From Sphingobacterium corticibacter (GTDB taxonomy: Bacteria; Bacteroidota; Bacteroidia; Sphingobacteriales; Sphingobacteriaceae): a DNA stretch of 64,000 nucleotides. The notes under the pieces were generated by a model, which was not told where the DNA came from, searched no databases, and saw only the letters and a program-made list of their open reading frames with translations. Shown one piece after another: positions 1 through 8,598 of the stretch (within the stretch, counting starts at the first letter, position 1; the number at the start of each line of letters is the position of its first letter). Where the stretch lies: contig NZ_QDKG01000001.1 in NCBI RefSeq assembly GCF_003076635.1, forward strand, positions 124,001-188,000, given 5' to 3'. The position numbers were made by a program, and so were the translations under genes.

Positions 1-1470
1 GCTAGCAGATAATTGTAATCCGATACTGCGGTGCAGATTCGTCGGGAATACATAGCCTACTTTCGCAAAACCTTCCACTCGCTTATTAATAAATCCTAAT
101 CCATATCGATTAGTGGTAAATTGATCGTTGTCTTTGTCAAAATCAATCTCACCGCCGACACGATTATCGTGCAAGTATTTGATGCCAAATTGTACAATTA
201 CGCCGTGATCATTCTGATAGTGCCAACGGTTGACACCGCTAAATAAATTCCCAACCGGGATGTCGCGAAAGCCATTATTACTAAAGTTCATGTGGCGGTT
301 GTACATGAAATTGTCATGCAATAAGAGACCTACAGACCAATTGTCGCTAAGTCGCTGTGACACATTTAGATTGACATCCGTACGTCCCATATTATTGCCG
401 TAGGCATTGAAATACAGACGATCTGTATTATGCGGTTTTTTGAGCTCTACGTTGATTTGTCCGGCCATGTTCTCGAAACCATTGACCACCGAACCAATAC
501 CTTTGCTGATGTTAATCGCCTCAATCCAGCTGCCAGAAATACTGTTTAGTCCCAAAGGAATGGCAAAACCTCGCGGTCCTGGTAATCCTTCAACGGTCAG
601 TTGCGTATAGATGCCGCTGAGTCCCAACATCTGGATTTGCTTGCTGCCGGTGACGGCATCACTGCTCACCACATCCACGGATGCATTGGTCTCAAAACTT
701 TCGCTCAGATCACAACAAGCGGCTTTGAAAAGTTCTCTTGCGGTCAACGTTTCTACCCGAGTCGCGTTCATACGAGAGATGTAGTTGGACTTCTGTTGGC
801 GTGAAACCACCACTTCCTTCAACACATTGTTTTTGGACTGTACGACCAACACTTCATGCATATTGGTGACTTCTAGCGTATCCGCCTGCATGGCTGTGTG
901 AGACACGACTAGGCGCTTATAATCATGTTCGTGCATGATCTTGAAAATCCCGTCTTTATCCGATTGTACTTTCTTTTCTGGGTTTTCTAGCCAGTATACC
1001 GTAGCGCCTTGAATAGGTTTTAGAGTGCCATTTTCACTTTCGTTTACCACTACGCCACGTACTTCATGATCATGATCGTGGTGCGCTGGATCATCCGGAT
1101 TGTTTTGCATTTTATTCCCTGTCGTAGCACCATCTTCGCCCATGCGCTCATACAGACAGCAGGTGTGGAGTGCATTGTATACTTCGTCAGGCGCTTTGAA
1201 TTCGTCAGTGTCATGTCCCGCTGCCGCAATAGCTTTTTTTATCTTCGAAACGCTAGTTTTTTTGCTATTGAAGGTAACTTCGGCTTTGCCCGTGTTAGGA
1301 TCCCATACAATTTGGGACGCACCGGCATCTTTACCGGCTTTCTCGATTCTTTGTTTACACATACCGCAATTACCCGCCACATCAAATGTACCTTTGTTAG
1401 GTTCTTGCGCGTATGCCCATTGTATAGCCGCGAAAAATAAGGCTATACATAAATAATGTATATTTTTCAT
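1..1470 (-). CDS. TonB-dependent receptor with N-terminal HMA domain (3' end outside window)
   Basis: Outer-membrane TonB-dependent receptor, probably for a metal or metal complex. The 490 visible residues start with a signal peptide ending near AYAQ (about residue 22). A heavy-metal-associated domain follows with the metal motif C35-G-M-C38, then a CC pair (104-105) and a His/Asp-rich stretch (130-135). After that come a carboxypeptidase-regulatory-like beta domain (about 137-215) and a plug domain beginning near the second CC (AACCDLSESFETN). The barrel is only begun; the gene runs past base 1 with no stop. ATG at 1470 is chosen because it gives a good signal peptide. It lies 69 bp downstream of the Cys-rich gene on the same strand, so the two are probably co-transcribed. 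HMA motifs bind Cu(I), Zn or similar ions, so heavy-metal uptake or sensing is inferred. The exact metal cannot be read from sequence. Confidence 0.93.
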   Translation of the reverse strand, partial: MKNIHYLCIALFFAAIQWAYAQEPNKGTFDVAGNCGMCKQRIEKAGKDAGASQIVWDPNTGKAEVTFNSKKTSVSKIKKAIAAAGHDTDEFKAPDEVYNALHTCCLYERMGEDGATTGNKMQNNPDDPAHHDHDHEVRGVVVNESENGTLKPIQGATVYWLENPEKKVQSDKDGIFKIMHEHDYKRLVVSHTAMQADTLEVTNMHEVLVVQSKNNVLKEVVVSRQQKSNYISRMNATRVETLTARELFKAACCDLSESFETNASVDVVSSDAVTGSKQIQMLGLSGIYTQLTVEGLPGPRGFAIPLGLNSISGSWIEAINISKGIGSVVNGFENMAGQINVELKKPHNTDRLYFNAYGNNMGRTDVNLNVSQRLSDNWSVGLLLHDNFMYNRHMNFSNNGFRDIPVGNLFSGVNRWHYQNDHGVIVQFGIKYLHDNRVGGEIDFDKDNDQFTTNRYGLGFINKRVEGFAKVGYVFPTNLHRSIGLQLSAS

Positions 1471-1539
1471 AGATGTATTTTAATGTAGAGTACTTGTTTG
1501 CTGCCAATCACTCGGCAGAATAATGAGACTACACTAAAA

Positions 1540-1992
1540 TCAAATACGGAAATTGCAATTGACGAGATAGGTATTTGGGAAAGTGCCTAAGGGCACTAGA
1601 GAAGCCAGAGTGGTTTTATTTGGTGCAGGAGCGTCAAATAGCGTCTGGTGAAATACTATGATCCACGGAATGATAAACTCCGCTGGCGAAAGCGTATTAA
1701 AATCCTGTAATAAATTGGTGATGGCTTGATCGTCACCATTGTTTAGTTCTACTTGTACATCCGTACAGCAGGTGTGATCCTGTTCACAAGACGTGCCCGC
1801 GTGATCCTGCTCTTGTTGTTCTAGACTGCAAGAGCCTTTATCTCCCGTGCAAAATGCACAAGCGCTGGAGTTATTTTGCTTCTCAAAAATGGAGATTTGA
1901 GAGTTTTGTCCGCAAGTATGATAATATACCGTCGCCCCCGTGCTGGTGAGCGAGTATACTAACAATAGGAATATGGACAAAATTCTAATCAT
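1540..1992 (-). CDS. small exported Cys-rich protein, partner of the HMA-TonB receptor
   Basis: A 150-residue protein with an N-terminal hydrophobic signal segment (residues 1-20) and clustered cysteines: HTC near residue 26, CAFC and C near 45-55, C and CC near 69-76. The pattern resembles the small His-Cys/Cys-Cys exported proteins annotated beside HMA-containing TonB receptors in Bacteroidota (HYC_CC_PP-like); I place it there from pattern memory only. The middle part (about 40-80) is polar with many Asp, Glu, Gln and His. It is first in a two-gene transcript with the receptor. The clustered thiols plus the neighbouring HMA domain suggest metal binding in the periplasm or at the cell surface. 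That is inference. Confidence 0.8.
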   Translation of the reverse strand: MIRILSIFLLLVYSLTSTGATVYYHTCGQNSQISIFEKQNNSSACAFCTGDKGSCSLEQQEQDHAGTSCEQDHTCCTDVQVELNNGDDQAITNLLQDFNTLSPAEFIIPWIIVFHQTLFDAPAPNKTTLASLVPLGTFPNTYLVNCNFRI

Positions 1993-1998
1993 CGATTA

Positions 1999-2030
1999 CA
2001 AATGTCAAAAATATAAAGCAGATACACAAA
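1999..2030 (-). promoter_or_regulatory. Bacteroidota-type promoter for the Cys-rich/receptor pair
   Basis: On the minus strand TTTG (2030-2027) is followed after exactly 20 bp by GACATTTG (2006-1999), one base off the TAnnTTTG -7 consensus. The ATG at 1992 begins only six bases after the -7 box, so the transcript should be leaderless or nearly so. Confidence 0.5.
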
Positions 2031-2052
2031 TTATGCGTAAGCAAGTTGATGT

Positions 2053-3225
2053 CTATTTTGTTTGATCCAACGCGTTGGTGACATCGGCAATGATGTCTTC
2101 TTTGTCTTCTAAGCCAACAGATAAGCGGATAGATCCAGGCTTTATGCCTAGGTTCAATCTTTCTTCTTCCGACAATTTAGAGTGGGTGGTAGAAGCCGGA
2201 TGAGTGACAATCGAACGGTTATCCCCCAAATTCGACGTGCAGAGAATCATTTCCAAATGATCGATGAAGTTTTTCGCACGTTCGAATCCTCCTTTCACCA
2301 CGAAAGTGACAATACCACCACCGGCTTTCATTTGTTTCTTCGCCAATTCGTATTGGGGATGAGAGGGTAGAAATGGGTATTTGACATCTTCGATCTCTGC
2401 ATTGTTTTCCAAAGCTTCTGCCAGCGCTAATGCATTGGAACAATGGCGATCCATACGTAGACCTAAGGTGTCTAAACTTTTAGAAATCAGCCAAGCATTG
2501 AACGGAGACATGGATGGACCGGTGTGGCGAATGAAGAACATCATCGTATCAATCAGCTCTTTTTTACCAACCGTTACGCCGCCCAATACGCGACCTTGTC
2601 CGTCCATATACTTGGTAGCCGAGTGGATCGACAAATCAAAGCCATACTGCAATGGTTTTTGTAAATATGGCGTGGCAAAGCAGTTGTCGATGATCAGCAA
2701 TATATGCGGATATTTCTCTTTGAAACTTCCCAACCACTCTAAGTCTACTAATTCTAAACCGGGATTAGAAGGTGATTCTAAAAAGATAATTTTCGTGTTT
2801 TCTTGAATCGCATTTTCCCATTGCGCTTTGTCTACACCGTCGACATAGGTCGTGGTAACGCCCCAGCGCGGGAAAAGTTGCGTAAACAATTGATGCGTGG
2901 ATCCAAAGATGGCTCGGCTCGACACAATGTGGTCGCCGCTATGAATAAAAGCTGCAAAAGAGGCAAATACTGCCGCCATACCCGACGAAAAAGATAAGCC
3001 GGCTTCGGCGCCTTCCATAATACAAACCTTCTGGATAAACTCGTCGGTATTTGGGTTCGAATACCTTGAGTATACCATTCCTTCTTCCTCTTCTGCGAAG
3101 ATGGCACGCCCTTGCTCTGCGCTATCAAAGATAAAGCTGGACGTTAAATACAAAGGTGCAGAGTGCTCTCTCTTATCCGAACGAGGGACCTGATTGCGTA
3201 TGATTTTGGAATCGTCTTTATGCAT
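2053..3225 (-). CDS. metZ: O-succinylhomoserine sulfhydrylase-like PLP enzyme (trans-sulfuration family)
   Basis: PLP-dependent Cys/Met-metabolism enzyme that most likely makes homocysteine from an activated homoserine and sulfide, in the cytoplasm. Family landmarks in order are the YSRYSNPNTDEF substrate/PLP-phosphate region, the SSGMAAVFASF turn, FLESPSNP, DNCFATPYLQ, and the PLP-lysine motif HSATKYMDGQGRVLGG. The C-terminal SVGLED closes the fold. At 390 residues it has normal family length. An upstream TTG at 3234 would add MRT, but ATG at 3225 (MHKDDSK) is preferred because the -7 box lies directly before it. It stands alone; the neighbouring TonB pair is in the same orientation but has its own promoter. 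Cystathionine gamma-synthase or methionine gamma-lyase are alternatives within the same fold. No SAM riboswitch-like leader is possible with so short a 5' end. Confidence 0.88.
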   Translation of the reverse strand: MHKDDSKIIRNQVPRSDKREHSAPLYLTSSFIFDSAEQGRAIFAEEEEGMVYSRYSNPNTDEFIQKVCIMEGAEAGLSFSSGMAAVFASFAAFIHSGDHIVSSRAIFGSTHQLFTQLFPRWGVTTTYVDGVDKAQWENAIQENTKIIFLESPSNPGLELVDLEWLGSFKEKYPHILLIIDNCFATPYLQKPLQYGFDLSIHSATKYMDGQGRVLGGVTVGKKELIDTMMFFIRHTGPSMSPFNAWLISKSLDTLGLRMDRHCSNALALAEALENNAEIEDVKYPFLPSHPQYELAKKQMKAGGGIVTFVVKGGFERAKNFIDHLEMILCTSNLGDNRSIVTHPASTTHSKLSEEERLNLGIKPGSIRLSVGLEDKEDIIADVTNALDQTK

Positions 3226-3231
3226 AGTTCG

Positions 3232-3263
3232 CAAATGTACATAAATGTGGTATTCATTTCCAA
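3232..3263 (-). promoter_or_regulatory. metZ promoter, leaderless arrangement
   Basis: Minus-strand TACATTTG (3239-3232) is a perfect TAnnTTTG -7 box. TTG lies about 21 bp upstream (3263-3261). Six bases separate the box from the ATG at 3225, which implies transcription starting at or next to the start codon. Confidence 0.5.
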
Positions 3264-3326
3264 TGGTTTAATGAGATTTGTACGTGTAACCCAACGCTTA
3301 TAGATATATGTTAAGAAATGTAATGG

Positions 3327-3360
3327 TTTGTATTTCGTAATACTTTATTTTTTACATTTG
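3327..3360 (+). promoter_or_regulatory. promoter of the 3385 lipoprotein gene
   Basis: TACATTTG at 3353-3360 matches the -7 consensus, with TTTG at 3327-3330 (22-bp spacing, slightly long). The start codon is 25 bp further on. Confidence 0.45.
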
Positions 3361-3384
3361 TAGTAGTTTAAATATATCGTAAAC

Positions 3385-4632
3385 ATGATGAGTTGGAGTC
3401 GGTTGCTTGTTTTGGGAATAATATTAGGCACTTTGGCAGGTTGTCTACGTGATGATGACGAGCCTATTCGCCCCACTCGCCCGATCAGCAGATTGTATAT
3501 ATCGACTTCTCAATTCAGTCTTAACCCAGAAGTGGAAGTCGTGCAAAATGTGTACGTTGTTGATCCGGCAGATGGTAGTAGTTTTGATAGAGCTAACCTA
3601 AACTATCGGACCTTTGCTGTAGGCGGATCCGCCATACTTTATAGTCCTGAAGCTAGATTACTTTTTCAATCTGCGCAGAATATATCGAGACCCGACAATT
3701 CTGTGCAAGTCATGAATATTGATACCCTTCGAGGAAGTCTTTCTACGCAAGGAACGGTGAATAGCGAGCTGATTACAGCAGTACGTGGCATCGCTTATCA
3801 TCCTAGTACCGATGTGTTGTTGCTTGCTAATGCTCGAGCTGCTGCGACAGTAATACCACCTGCTTTACAAGGATCGAAATTAGTTACTGACGCAGGGCCT
3901 ACTCAATCCGATTTATTTGTATACAGTCGGCCAAGGTCAAGAAGTAATCCGGCTCTACCTAATTACCGACTTCCGTTTCAGGACAAGACCATTCGTGCCG
4001 TGTTTATACACGATATCAGCATACAACAAAATGATCTCCGTAACAAAACTTATATATCTACCACAGCGGCACAGGGAGAAATATTAGTCTATAATGAACT
4101 TCCAAATCGTTTAATTAGTAATCCGTTGGATTCCTTACCTAATATTAGCCCCGATTATATTCTAAATATTCCCTCGTCTCGCAGTTTGAATAGCATGACG
4201 TATTCTCCTCAGCTAGATTTAATGGTGGCTACAGAAGCTGCGGATCTAACTGGTACAACCGTGGCTGGTCAAGGGCGTATTTTATTTTTCGAAAATTTCT
4301 CTACGCACACTAGTAATGCAAGTATTACGCCGAGCCGAATTATTACTGGTGCAAGAACACTTTTAGTAAATCCCGTGAGTGCGGCCATTGATACCAGGGA
4401 AGGGGCAAAATATCTATATGTGGCTGATTCTCAGGTTGCAGCAGCAACGGAAGGTGGTACTTCTGGAGCGGTTTTTCGATTCCTGATTAGCGATGAAGGA
4501 GATGTGGCGCCCCAAAACGAGTTGCGGATTCCAAATCGTACACCAGTAAGCATATCGCTTGACGCACGTGGAACAATTCCTGCAGATTCTACAACTAATG
4601 GCAATGGAGCTTCGGCCAGAATACGTCGTTAA
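3385..4632 (+). CDS. lipoprotein of unknown function, possible beta-propeller
   Basis: A 415-residue protein with a lipoprotein signal peptide: hydrophobic segment at residues 6-19 ending LAGC, with Cys20 as the acylated residue, then an Asp/Glu-rich start of the mature chain. The body is beta-rich and contains repeated short units of the type LYIS.., NVYVVDPADG, YLYVADSQ, typical of strings of beta-propeller blades. A propeller is therefore plausible but not proven. The C-terminus is low-complexity (Ser/Thr/Asn/Gly) and ends RIRR. No catalytic motif is recognised. It is monocistronic and convergent with the 4663 gene. Likely anchored to the outer membrane or exposed at the surface. Confidence 0.85.
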   Translation: MMSWSRLLVLGIILGTLAGCLRDDDEPIRPTRPISRLYISTSQFSLNPEVEVVQNVYVVDPADGSSFDRANLNYRTFAVGGSAILYSPEARLLFQSAQNISRPDNSVQVMNIDTLRGSLSTQGTVNSELITAVRGIAYHPSTDVLLLANARAAATVIPPALQGSKLVTDAGPTQSDLFVYSRPRSRSNPALPNYRLPFQDKTIRAVFIHDISIQQNDLRNKTYISTTAAQGEILVYNELPNRLISNPLDSLPNISPDYILNIPSSRSLNSMTYSPQLDLMVATEAADLTGTTVAGQGRILFFENFSTHTSNASITPSRIITGARTLLVNPVSAAIDTREGAKYLYVADSQVAAATEGGTSGAVFRFLISDEGDVAPQNELRIPNRTPVSISLDARGTIPADSTTNGNGASARIRR

Positions 4633-4662
4633 TGCGAAGTATAGAATTTGTTTGATTTACTA

Positions 4663-5517
4663 TTATTGAATAAGTTCCAATAGAAGAGCGATATCATTTC
4701 TTTTGGTCATATTATCCACATGTTCGTACGCCGAAATTAGATTGCGCAGTATGCGCTTGATAATGGCTGGATTGTCGCAAGGATGTGTATACTCTGGCGA
4801 TATTGGAAGATTGAGCTGTCTTAAGAAAGCCTGAATGTCTTCCTCTTGCATGATCTGCCCACGATTAAAAACATTGATATAGAAGAGCGTCTTGCTCGGC
4901 TCAGATTCATCCATATAAGCCAGCACAAAATGTTTTGGCAAATTGACCCCGTAAATGGGTAAATCTAATTTCTGTGCTACCAAGGCATAAATACATGCTA
5001 AAGAAATCGGATTGCCCTTCTTGGTTTCTAATACTTGATTGATAAAAGAGTTTTGCGGATCGTGGTAATTGCTCGTGTTGCCAGAAAGACCAAACTCACG
5101 GAAGATAATGTTATTCAACAATCTCACTTTCTCTACGGGACTCATAATATCATACATCATACCTGTCCAGGCTGCACTACGAAGCTCTGCTAATTGATAA
5201 TAGACCTGATCTTCATTCATGTTAGGGTACTGATACCGATTGATAATCATTAACCCATCCAACAAATCGTCTGCATTGTTCAATTGCCAGATTTGTAATT
5301 CATTTTTGACTTCGTCAAACTGAATTTTGTGTATAATATTTTCGATACGCGATTGCGCGAGCGGATCAAAAGACTCTTCCCATGTTTGTTCTAAAACGGG
5401 AATCACGTCCGGTCCGCAGGTAATAAGTTTGTGCTCAATCTGTTGGAAAATAGCGTAATCGGGGTCGTCCAACAAGGACACTAAGGCGGTGAATTCGTTG
5501 TTGGTCATACGTTGCAT
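4663..5517 (-). CDS. SirB1-like transglutaminase-fold protein
   Basis: A 284-residue cytoplasmic protein. The N-terminal about 90 residues are helical and HEAT-like (LLDDPDYAIFQQIEHKL). The C-terminal part matches the transglutaminase-like SirB1 family: ETKKGNPISLACIYALVAQKLDLPIYGVNLPKHFVLAY. In classical transglutaminase-fold enzymes the Cys of this segment, the His of KHF and a later Asp would form the triad; here the matching Cys sits in LACIY. Whether the protein is active is not known for the family. It follows the OmpR-type regulator by 12 bp in the same operon, so co-expression with the two-component system is likely. Confidence 0.82.
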   Translation of the reverse strand: MQRMTNNEFTALVSLLDDPDYAIFQQIEHKLITCGPDVIPVLEQTWEESFDPLAQSRIENIIHKIQFDEVKNELQIWQLNNADDLLDGLMIINRYQYPNMNEDQVYYQLAELRSAAWTGMMYDIMSPVEKVRLLNNIIFREFGLSGNTSNYHDPQNSFINQVLETKKGNPISLACIYALVAQKLDLPIYGVNLPKHFVLAYMDESEPSKTLFYINVFNRGQIMQEEDIQAFLRQLNLPISPEYTHPCDNPAIIKRILRNLISAYEHVDNMTKRNDIALLLELIQ

Positions 5518-5529
5518 CGTTTTTTTAGA

Positions 5530-6231
5530 TTATCTAGGAGAAACTAGTTTAAACCCCACCCCATACACGTTTTCTATTTTGACACTATTAGATTTAGACA
5601 ATACCTTTCGCAATCTAGAGATAAAAACATCTAAACTACGACCGAGGAAATAGTCATTGTCGCCCCAGATATGTAGTAGAATCTCTTCTCGTTTCACTAT
5701 CTGATTACGTTGCTTGTACAAGAACGTTAGCAATTCTAGCTCTCGCAGTGTTAGTGTGGTCGTAAAACTGTCTCCTATAGATAACGACAGCAATTTTAAG
5801 TCCAATTTTACATCGTCGATGAAAATTTCGTTTTTAGTGTGCTCTCGCGCTGAGTTGGCAAAACGCATTTGTCTATTCACAAAATTACGAATTCGTAGCA
5901 CCAGCTCATCTACATCAAACGGCTTGGTAACATAATCGAAAGCGCCTAATTGAAGTCCTTGGATCTTATCCTCTTTCATATTGCGAGCCGTGAGAAAGAG
6001 AAATTGCGCTTGCTCGTTGATTTGTCCAATTTGCTTTGCTAACGCAAATCCATCTGTATCGGGCAATTGTATATCGATAATGCTGATATCATACTGCTCT
6101 TGTCCATACGCCTTTAATGCAGAAGTGCCATCGAGTGCCCAATACACGTCGAAGCCCATCATCTCTAGGTATTGCTTGGTGACATTTCCGAGATCCGATT
6201 CATCCTCCACATACAAAATGCGTGTTTTCAT
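5530..6231 (-). CDS. OmpR/PhoB-family response regulator
   Basis: A 233-residue DNA-binding regulator. The receiver domain (1-120) has the acidic pair at E9-D10, phospho-acceptor D53 (IIDIQLPD), T81 (LTAR) and K103 (VTKPF). The winged-helix domain (about 138-233) carries the usual LTLRELELLTFL start and the RSLDVFISRLRKVL recognition helix. It lies 9 bp downstream of the histidine kinase gene and so pairs with it. Direct repeats upstream of the kinase gene (7761-7793) are good candidates for its own operator. Confidence 0.95.
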   Translation of the reverse strand: MKTRILYVEDESDLGNVTKQYLEMMGFDVYWALDGTSALKAYGQEQYDISIIDIQLPDTDGFALAKQIGQINEQAQFLFLTARNMKEDKIQGLQLGAFDYVTKPFDVDELVLRIRNFVNRQMRFANSAREHTKNEIFIDDVKLDLKLLSLSIGDSFTTTLTLRELELLTFLYKQRNQIVKREEILLHIWGDNDYFLGRSLDVFISRLRKVLSKSNSVKIENVYGVGFKLVSPR

Positions 6232-6240
6232 GCCTCTATA

Positions 6241-7671
6241 TTACGAATTTTTGGGGATATCGATGATAAATGTACTGCCTAGTTCGAGAACACTTTCAAC
6301 CTCTATTGTCCAACCATGTGCGATAACACATTGTCTTACATAATACAAGCCAAGTCCAAGACTACTTTGCACATTTGAAGCAGAACGGTAAAATTTTTGA
6401 AACACAAGTTTTAGTTCCTTGTCAGCAATACCTTCACCGTTATCAGATAGGCGAATCTGCCAATTATTACCGTGCTCGCTTAGCTCTACTTTTATCAATT
6501 TCTCGGATTTATGATTGTGCTTTACGGCATTCTCCATCAGATTAGAAATCATGGTCGTAAAGAAGAATGGATTCATCATTACCGTCGCATCTTGATCAGC
6601 AAAATTATGGTAGTCAATTTGAACCGCACTGTCACTCGTTTTGAGACGGTAATCGTCTACCATCTCTTGCAGAAGGTTCACGATGTTACTCGGCTCTTTT
6701 TGTATGGCATAGCCACTCATCGAAGTGATGTCTAATACTTGAGCAAATAGACGCTGTAAACGACTTGACTGACGCTGGATCACGTCCGTCAATGCTTCCA
6801 GAGGCTTGTTCTCTTGTACCAACTGTTGCGATTTCAGAGTTTTATTAGCTACTTGTATGGTCGCGATAGGCGTGTTGAACTCATGCGTAATGCTATTGAC
6901 AAAGTCCGATTTCATGTCTGCTAATCTCTTTTGTCTAATCCAATTTCGATACGTCGCCAGATAGATTATAATAATGGTCACGATGGCAAATATGCCAAGT
7001 AGAAATACTGGCGCGATTAGCTTAAGTAAGGCTATAGTACGGTGCTTGCGGTCGGCAAAAATCGCAAATGAAACCTGATAGCTGAAATCTTCTGTGCTGC
7101 TCACATTGAGTTCGGAAACCAAATTTTGCTTTCGGAGCTTTTCCAGATTTCCGCCCATGCGCAGTCCGAGCATTCCTTGTATGGTACTTTGATCACCTGC
7201 TTTAATAGCAGGCGGGCTATAAATCTCCACTTTGCGATCATCTGTCAGATTAACGCGGACACGATTTAGTAGTAGAGCGTATTCCCAGTCATCTCCCAGT
7301 TGGAAATTTGTTTTGATCTGTTCAAAAACACTGTCCATTGTGTTGTTGGTTTTGAGATCCTGATCCAAATCATGCAGCAGAGCACTTACCGTATCATCAA
7401 GTTCCTGTTTATTATTCTTATCCAAACTATCCAATAATGCTAGTTTGGGGTTGATGTGTGCGTCGAAAATATTCTGCCCGCCTGGGTACAGTTTATCATT
7501 GCGGATCGCATTATAATAAAACTCTTTGATTAGGAGTTTTTCGGTATTCTGATACTGCTGGTCATTCAGGATAAAGGTATTATAGGTAAGGTAAACGAGC
7601 AGGCTGATCAATGTGATAAAACTGAATACAGCTGCGATCTTATAAACCAGAGATATGGAGGTAAGTTTCAT
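6241..7671 (-). CDS. membrane sensor histidine kinase
   Basis: A 476-residue kinase that autophosphorylates and then passes phosphate to the regulator encoded next. Two membrane helices (about 10-30 and 220-243) bracket a roughly 190-residue extracytoplasmic sensor of no recognised family. A HisKA domain follows with H263 in SITHEFNTPIATI, then the HATPase domain with N box (NLMENAVKH), G1 (DNGEGI) and G2 (SLGLGLYYV). An in-frame TTG at 7686 would extend the start by five residues. ATG at 7671 (MKLTSISLVYKI) is preferred because it begins the first membrane helix region naturally and has GGAG nearby upstream. The signal sensed is unknown. Confidence 0.95.
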   Translation of the reverse strand: MKLTSISLVYKIAAVFSFITLISLLVYLTYNTFILNDQQYQNTEKLLIKEFYYNAIRNDKLYPGGQNIFDAHINPKLALLDSLDKNNKQELDDTVSALLHDLDQDLKTNNTMDSVFEQIKTNFQLGDDWEYALLLNRVRVNLTDDRKVEIYSPPAIKAGDQSTIQGMLGLRMGGNLEKLRKQNLVSELNVSSTEDFSYQVSFAIFADRKHRTIALLKLIAPVFLLGIFAIVTIIIIYLATYRNWIRQKRLADMKSDFVNSITHEFNTPIATIQVANKTLKSQQLVQENKPLEALTDVIQRQSSRLQRLFAQVLDITSMSGYAIQKEPSNIVNLLQEMVDDYRLKTSDSAVQIDYHNFADQDATVMMNPFFFTTMISNLMENAVKHNHKSEKLIKVELSEHGNNWQIRLSDNGEGIADKELKLVFQKFYRSASNVQSSLGLGLYYVRQCVIAHGWTIEVESVLELGSTFIIDIPKNS

Positions 7672-7760
7672 GTTCGCGTAGCGCAATTATTGGCTGAAAG
7701 TAATGTTCTTAAGCAGGCTGAATATACATAAAATCAGTGGCTACAGTTAAGGTCTTTAGT

Positions 7761-7793
7761 TTTTGTTAACAATTTGTTGGGGTTTTGTTAACA
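7761..7793. promoter_or_regulatory. three tandem 11-bp repeats, candidate OmpR-type operator
   Basis: Consecutive 11-bp units TTTTGTTAACA (7761-7771), ATTTGTTGGGG (7772-7782) and TTTTGTTAACA (7783-7793). The first and third are identical and the middle one shares the TTTGTT core. OmpR/PhoB-family regulators bind head-to-tail half-sites about 11 bp apart. The array lies 90 bp upstream of the kinase start and 81 bp upstream of the divergent 7875 gene, so it could serve either. Confidence 0.5.
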
Positions 7794-7874
7794 GCGAGAT
7801 GTCGTAATTCCAACTACTTTTATTTTCAGATATCGCATAGAACGATGTCTTATTAGACACCTACATCTACACCC

Positions 7875-8573
7875 ATGTTAAATTATTTCACTCGCCAATC
7901 TGCGCTACGCATCCTAAATTTTGGGTCGCTATTTGCGCTATTGTTGCCTATTGCGCTATATGCGCAACAACCTCAAACCATTACAAAGAAGGGTTACACG
8001 CTGCATTTTCATGCACAAAACCCAGATTTTGATGCCGTTCAGCAAAAACGTCTTCAAAATGTGTTTTTTACCAACTATCCTAAGCTGGTGAAAGACTTTA
8101 ATAAAAATTCTTTGAAAGAAGTGACTATTACCATTGATACGGCTTATGACGGCGTGGCTTATGCTCATAATGGTAAAATCGTGATTGCACAAGCTTGGAT
8201 GGAAAAAATGCCAGAAGATATCGACGTCGTGACGCACGAAGTAATGCACATCGTACAGGCGTATCCACCGCGCAGTGGATCAGGATGGTTGGTGGAAGGT
8301 ATTGCCGATTACGTACGTTACAAATACGGTGTAAATAATAAAGCCGCCAATTGGTCTTTGCCCGAATTGAAGGATGATCATCACTATACCAAAAGCTATC
8401 GCATATCTGCTCGCTTCTTGGATTGGATAGAAAATAATAAAAAGAAAGGAGCTGTGAAGCAATTAGATGCAGCTATGCGCGAGAAAACTTATACACCAGA
8501 AATCTGGGTAAACTTAACCGGAATGGAACTGGATGCGCTTTGGGATGCATACGTGGCAGCTAACAAAGCATAG
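7875..8573 (+). CDS. secreted basic-secretory-protein-like putative zinc peptidase
   Basis: A 232-residue exported protein with a signal peptide (residues 1-31, ending ALYAQ). The centre carries HEVMHIVQ, an HExxH zinc motif, followed by GWLVEGIADYVRYKYG, where Glu of EGIADY fits the third zinc ligand position. This motif pair and the size fit the plant/bacterial basic secretory protein family (PF04450), whose members are proposed peptidases. The C-terminal half is helical with aromatic residues. It lies 25 bp upstream of the GH92 pair in the same direction, so co-expression with mannoside degradation is likely. Catalytic activity is inferred only. Confidence 0.85.
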   Translation: MLNYFTRQSALRILNFGSLFALLLPIALYAQQPQTITKKGYTLHFHAQNPDFDAVQQKRLQNVFFTNYPKLVKDFNKNSLKEVTITIDTAYDGVAYAHNGKIVIAQAWMEKMPEDIDVVTHEVMHIVQAYPPRSGSGWLVEGIADYVRYKYGVNNKAANWSLPELKDDHHYTKSYRISARFLDWIENNKKKGAVKQLDAAMREKTYTPEIWVNLTGMELDALWDAYVAANKA

Positions 8574-8598
8574 AACATTTTTTTAGTATATTCGAATT

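Noticed and set aside
1066..1456. Two open frames of 118-124 codons on the plus strand
   Set aside because: Shadows of the HMA-TonB receptor on the other strand, which has a clear signal peptide and domain motifs.
2381..2806. 141-codon plus-strand frame
   Set aside because: Antisense to metZ, whose PLP motifs are unambiguous.
3226..3384. SAM riboswitch before metZ
   Set aside because: The -7 box lies six bases before the ATG, so no leader long enough for a riboswitch exists and no conserved stem was seen.
7671..7686. TTG start of the histidine kinase
   Set aside because: ATG at 7671 gives the standard N-terminus. The same reasoning rejects the TTG starts at 3234 (metZ) and 58346 (glyS).
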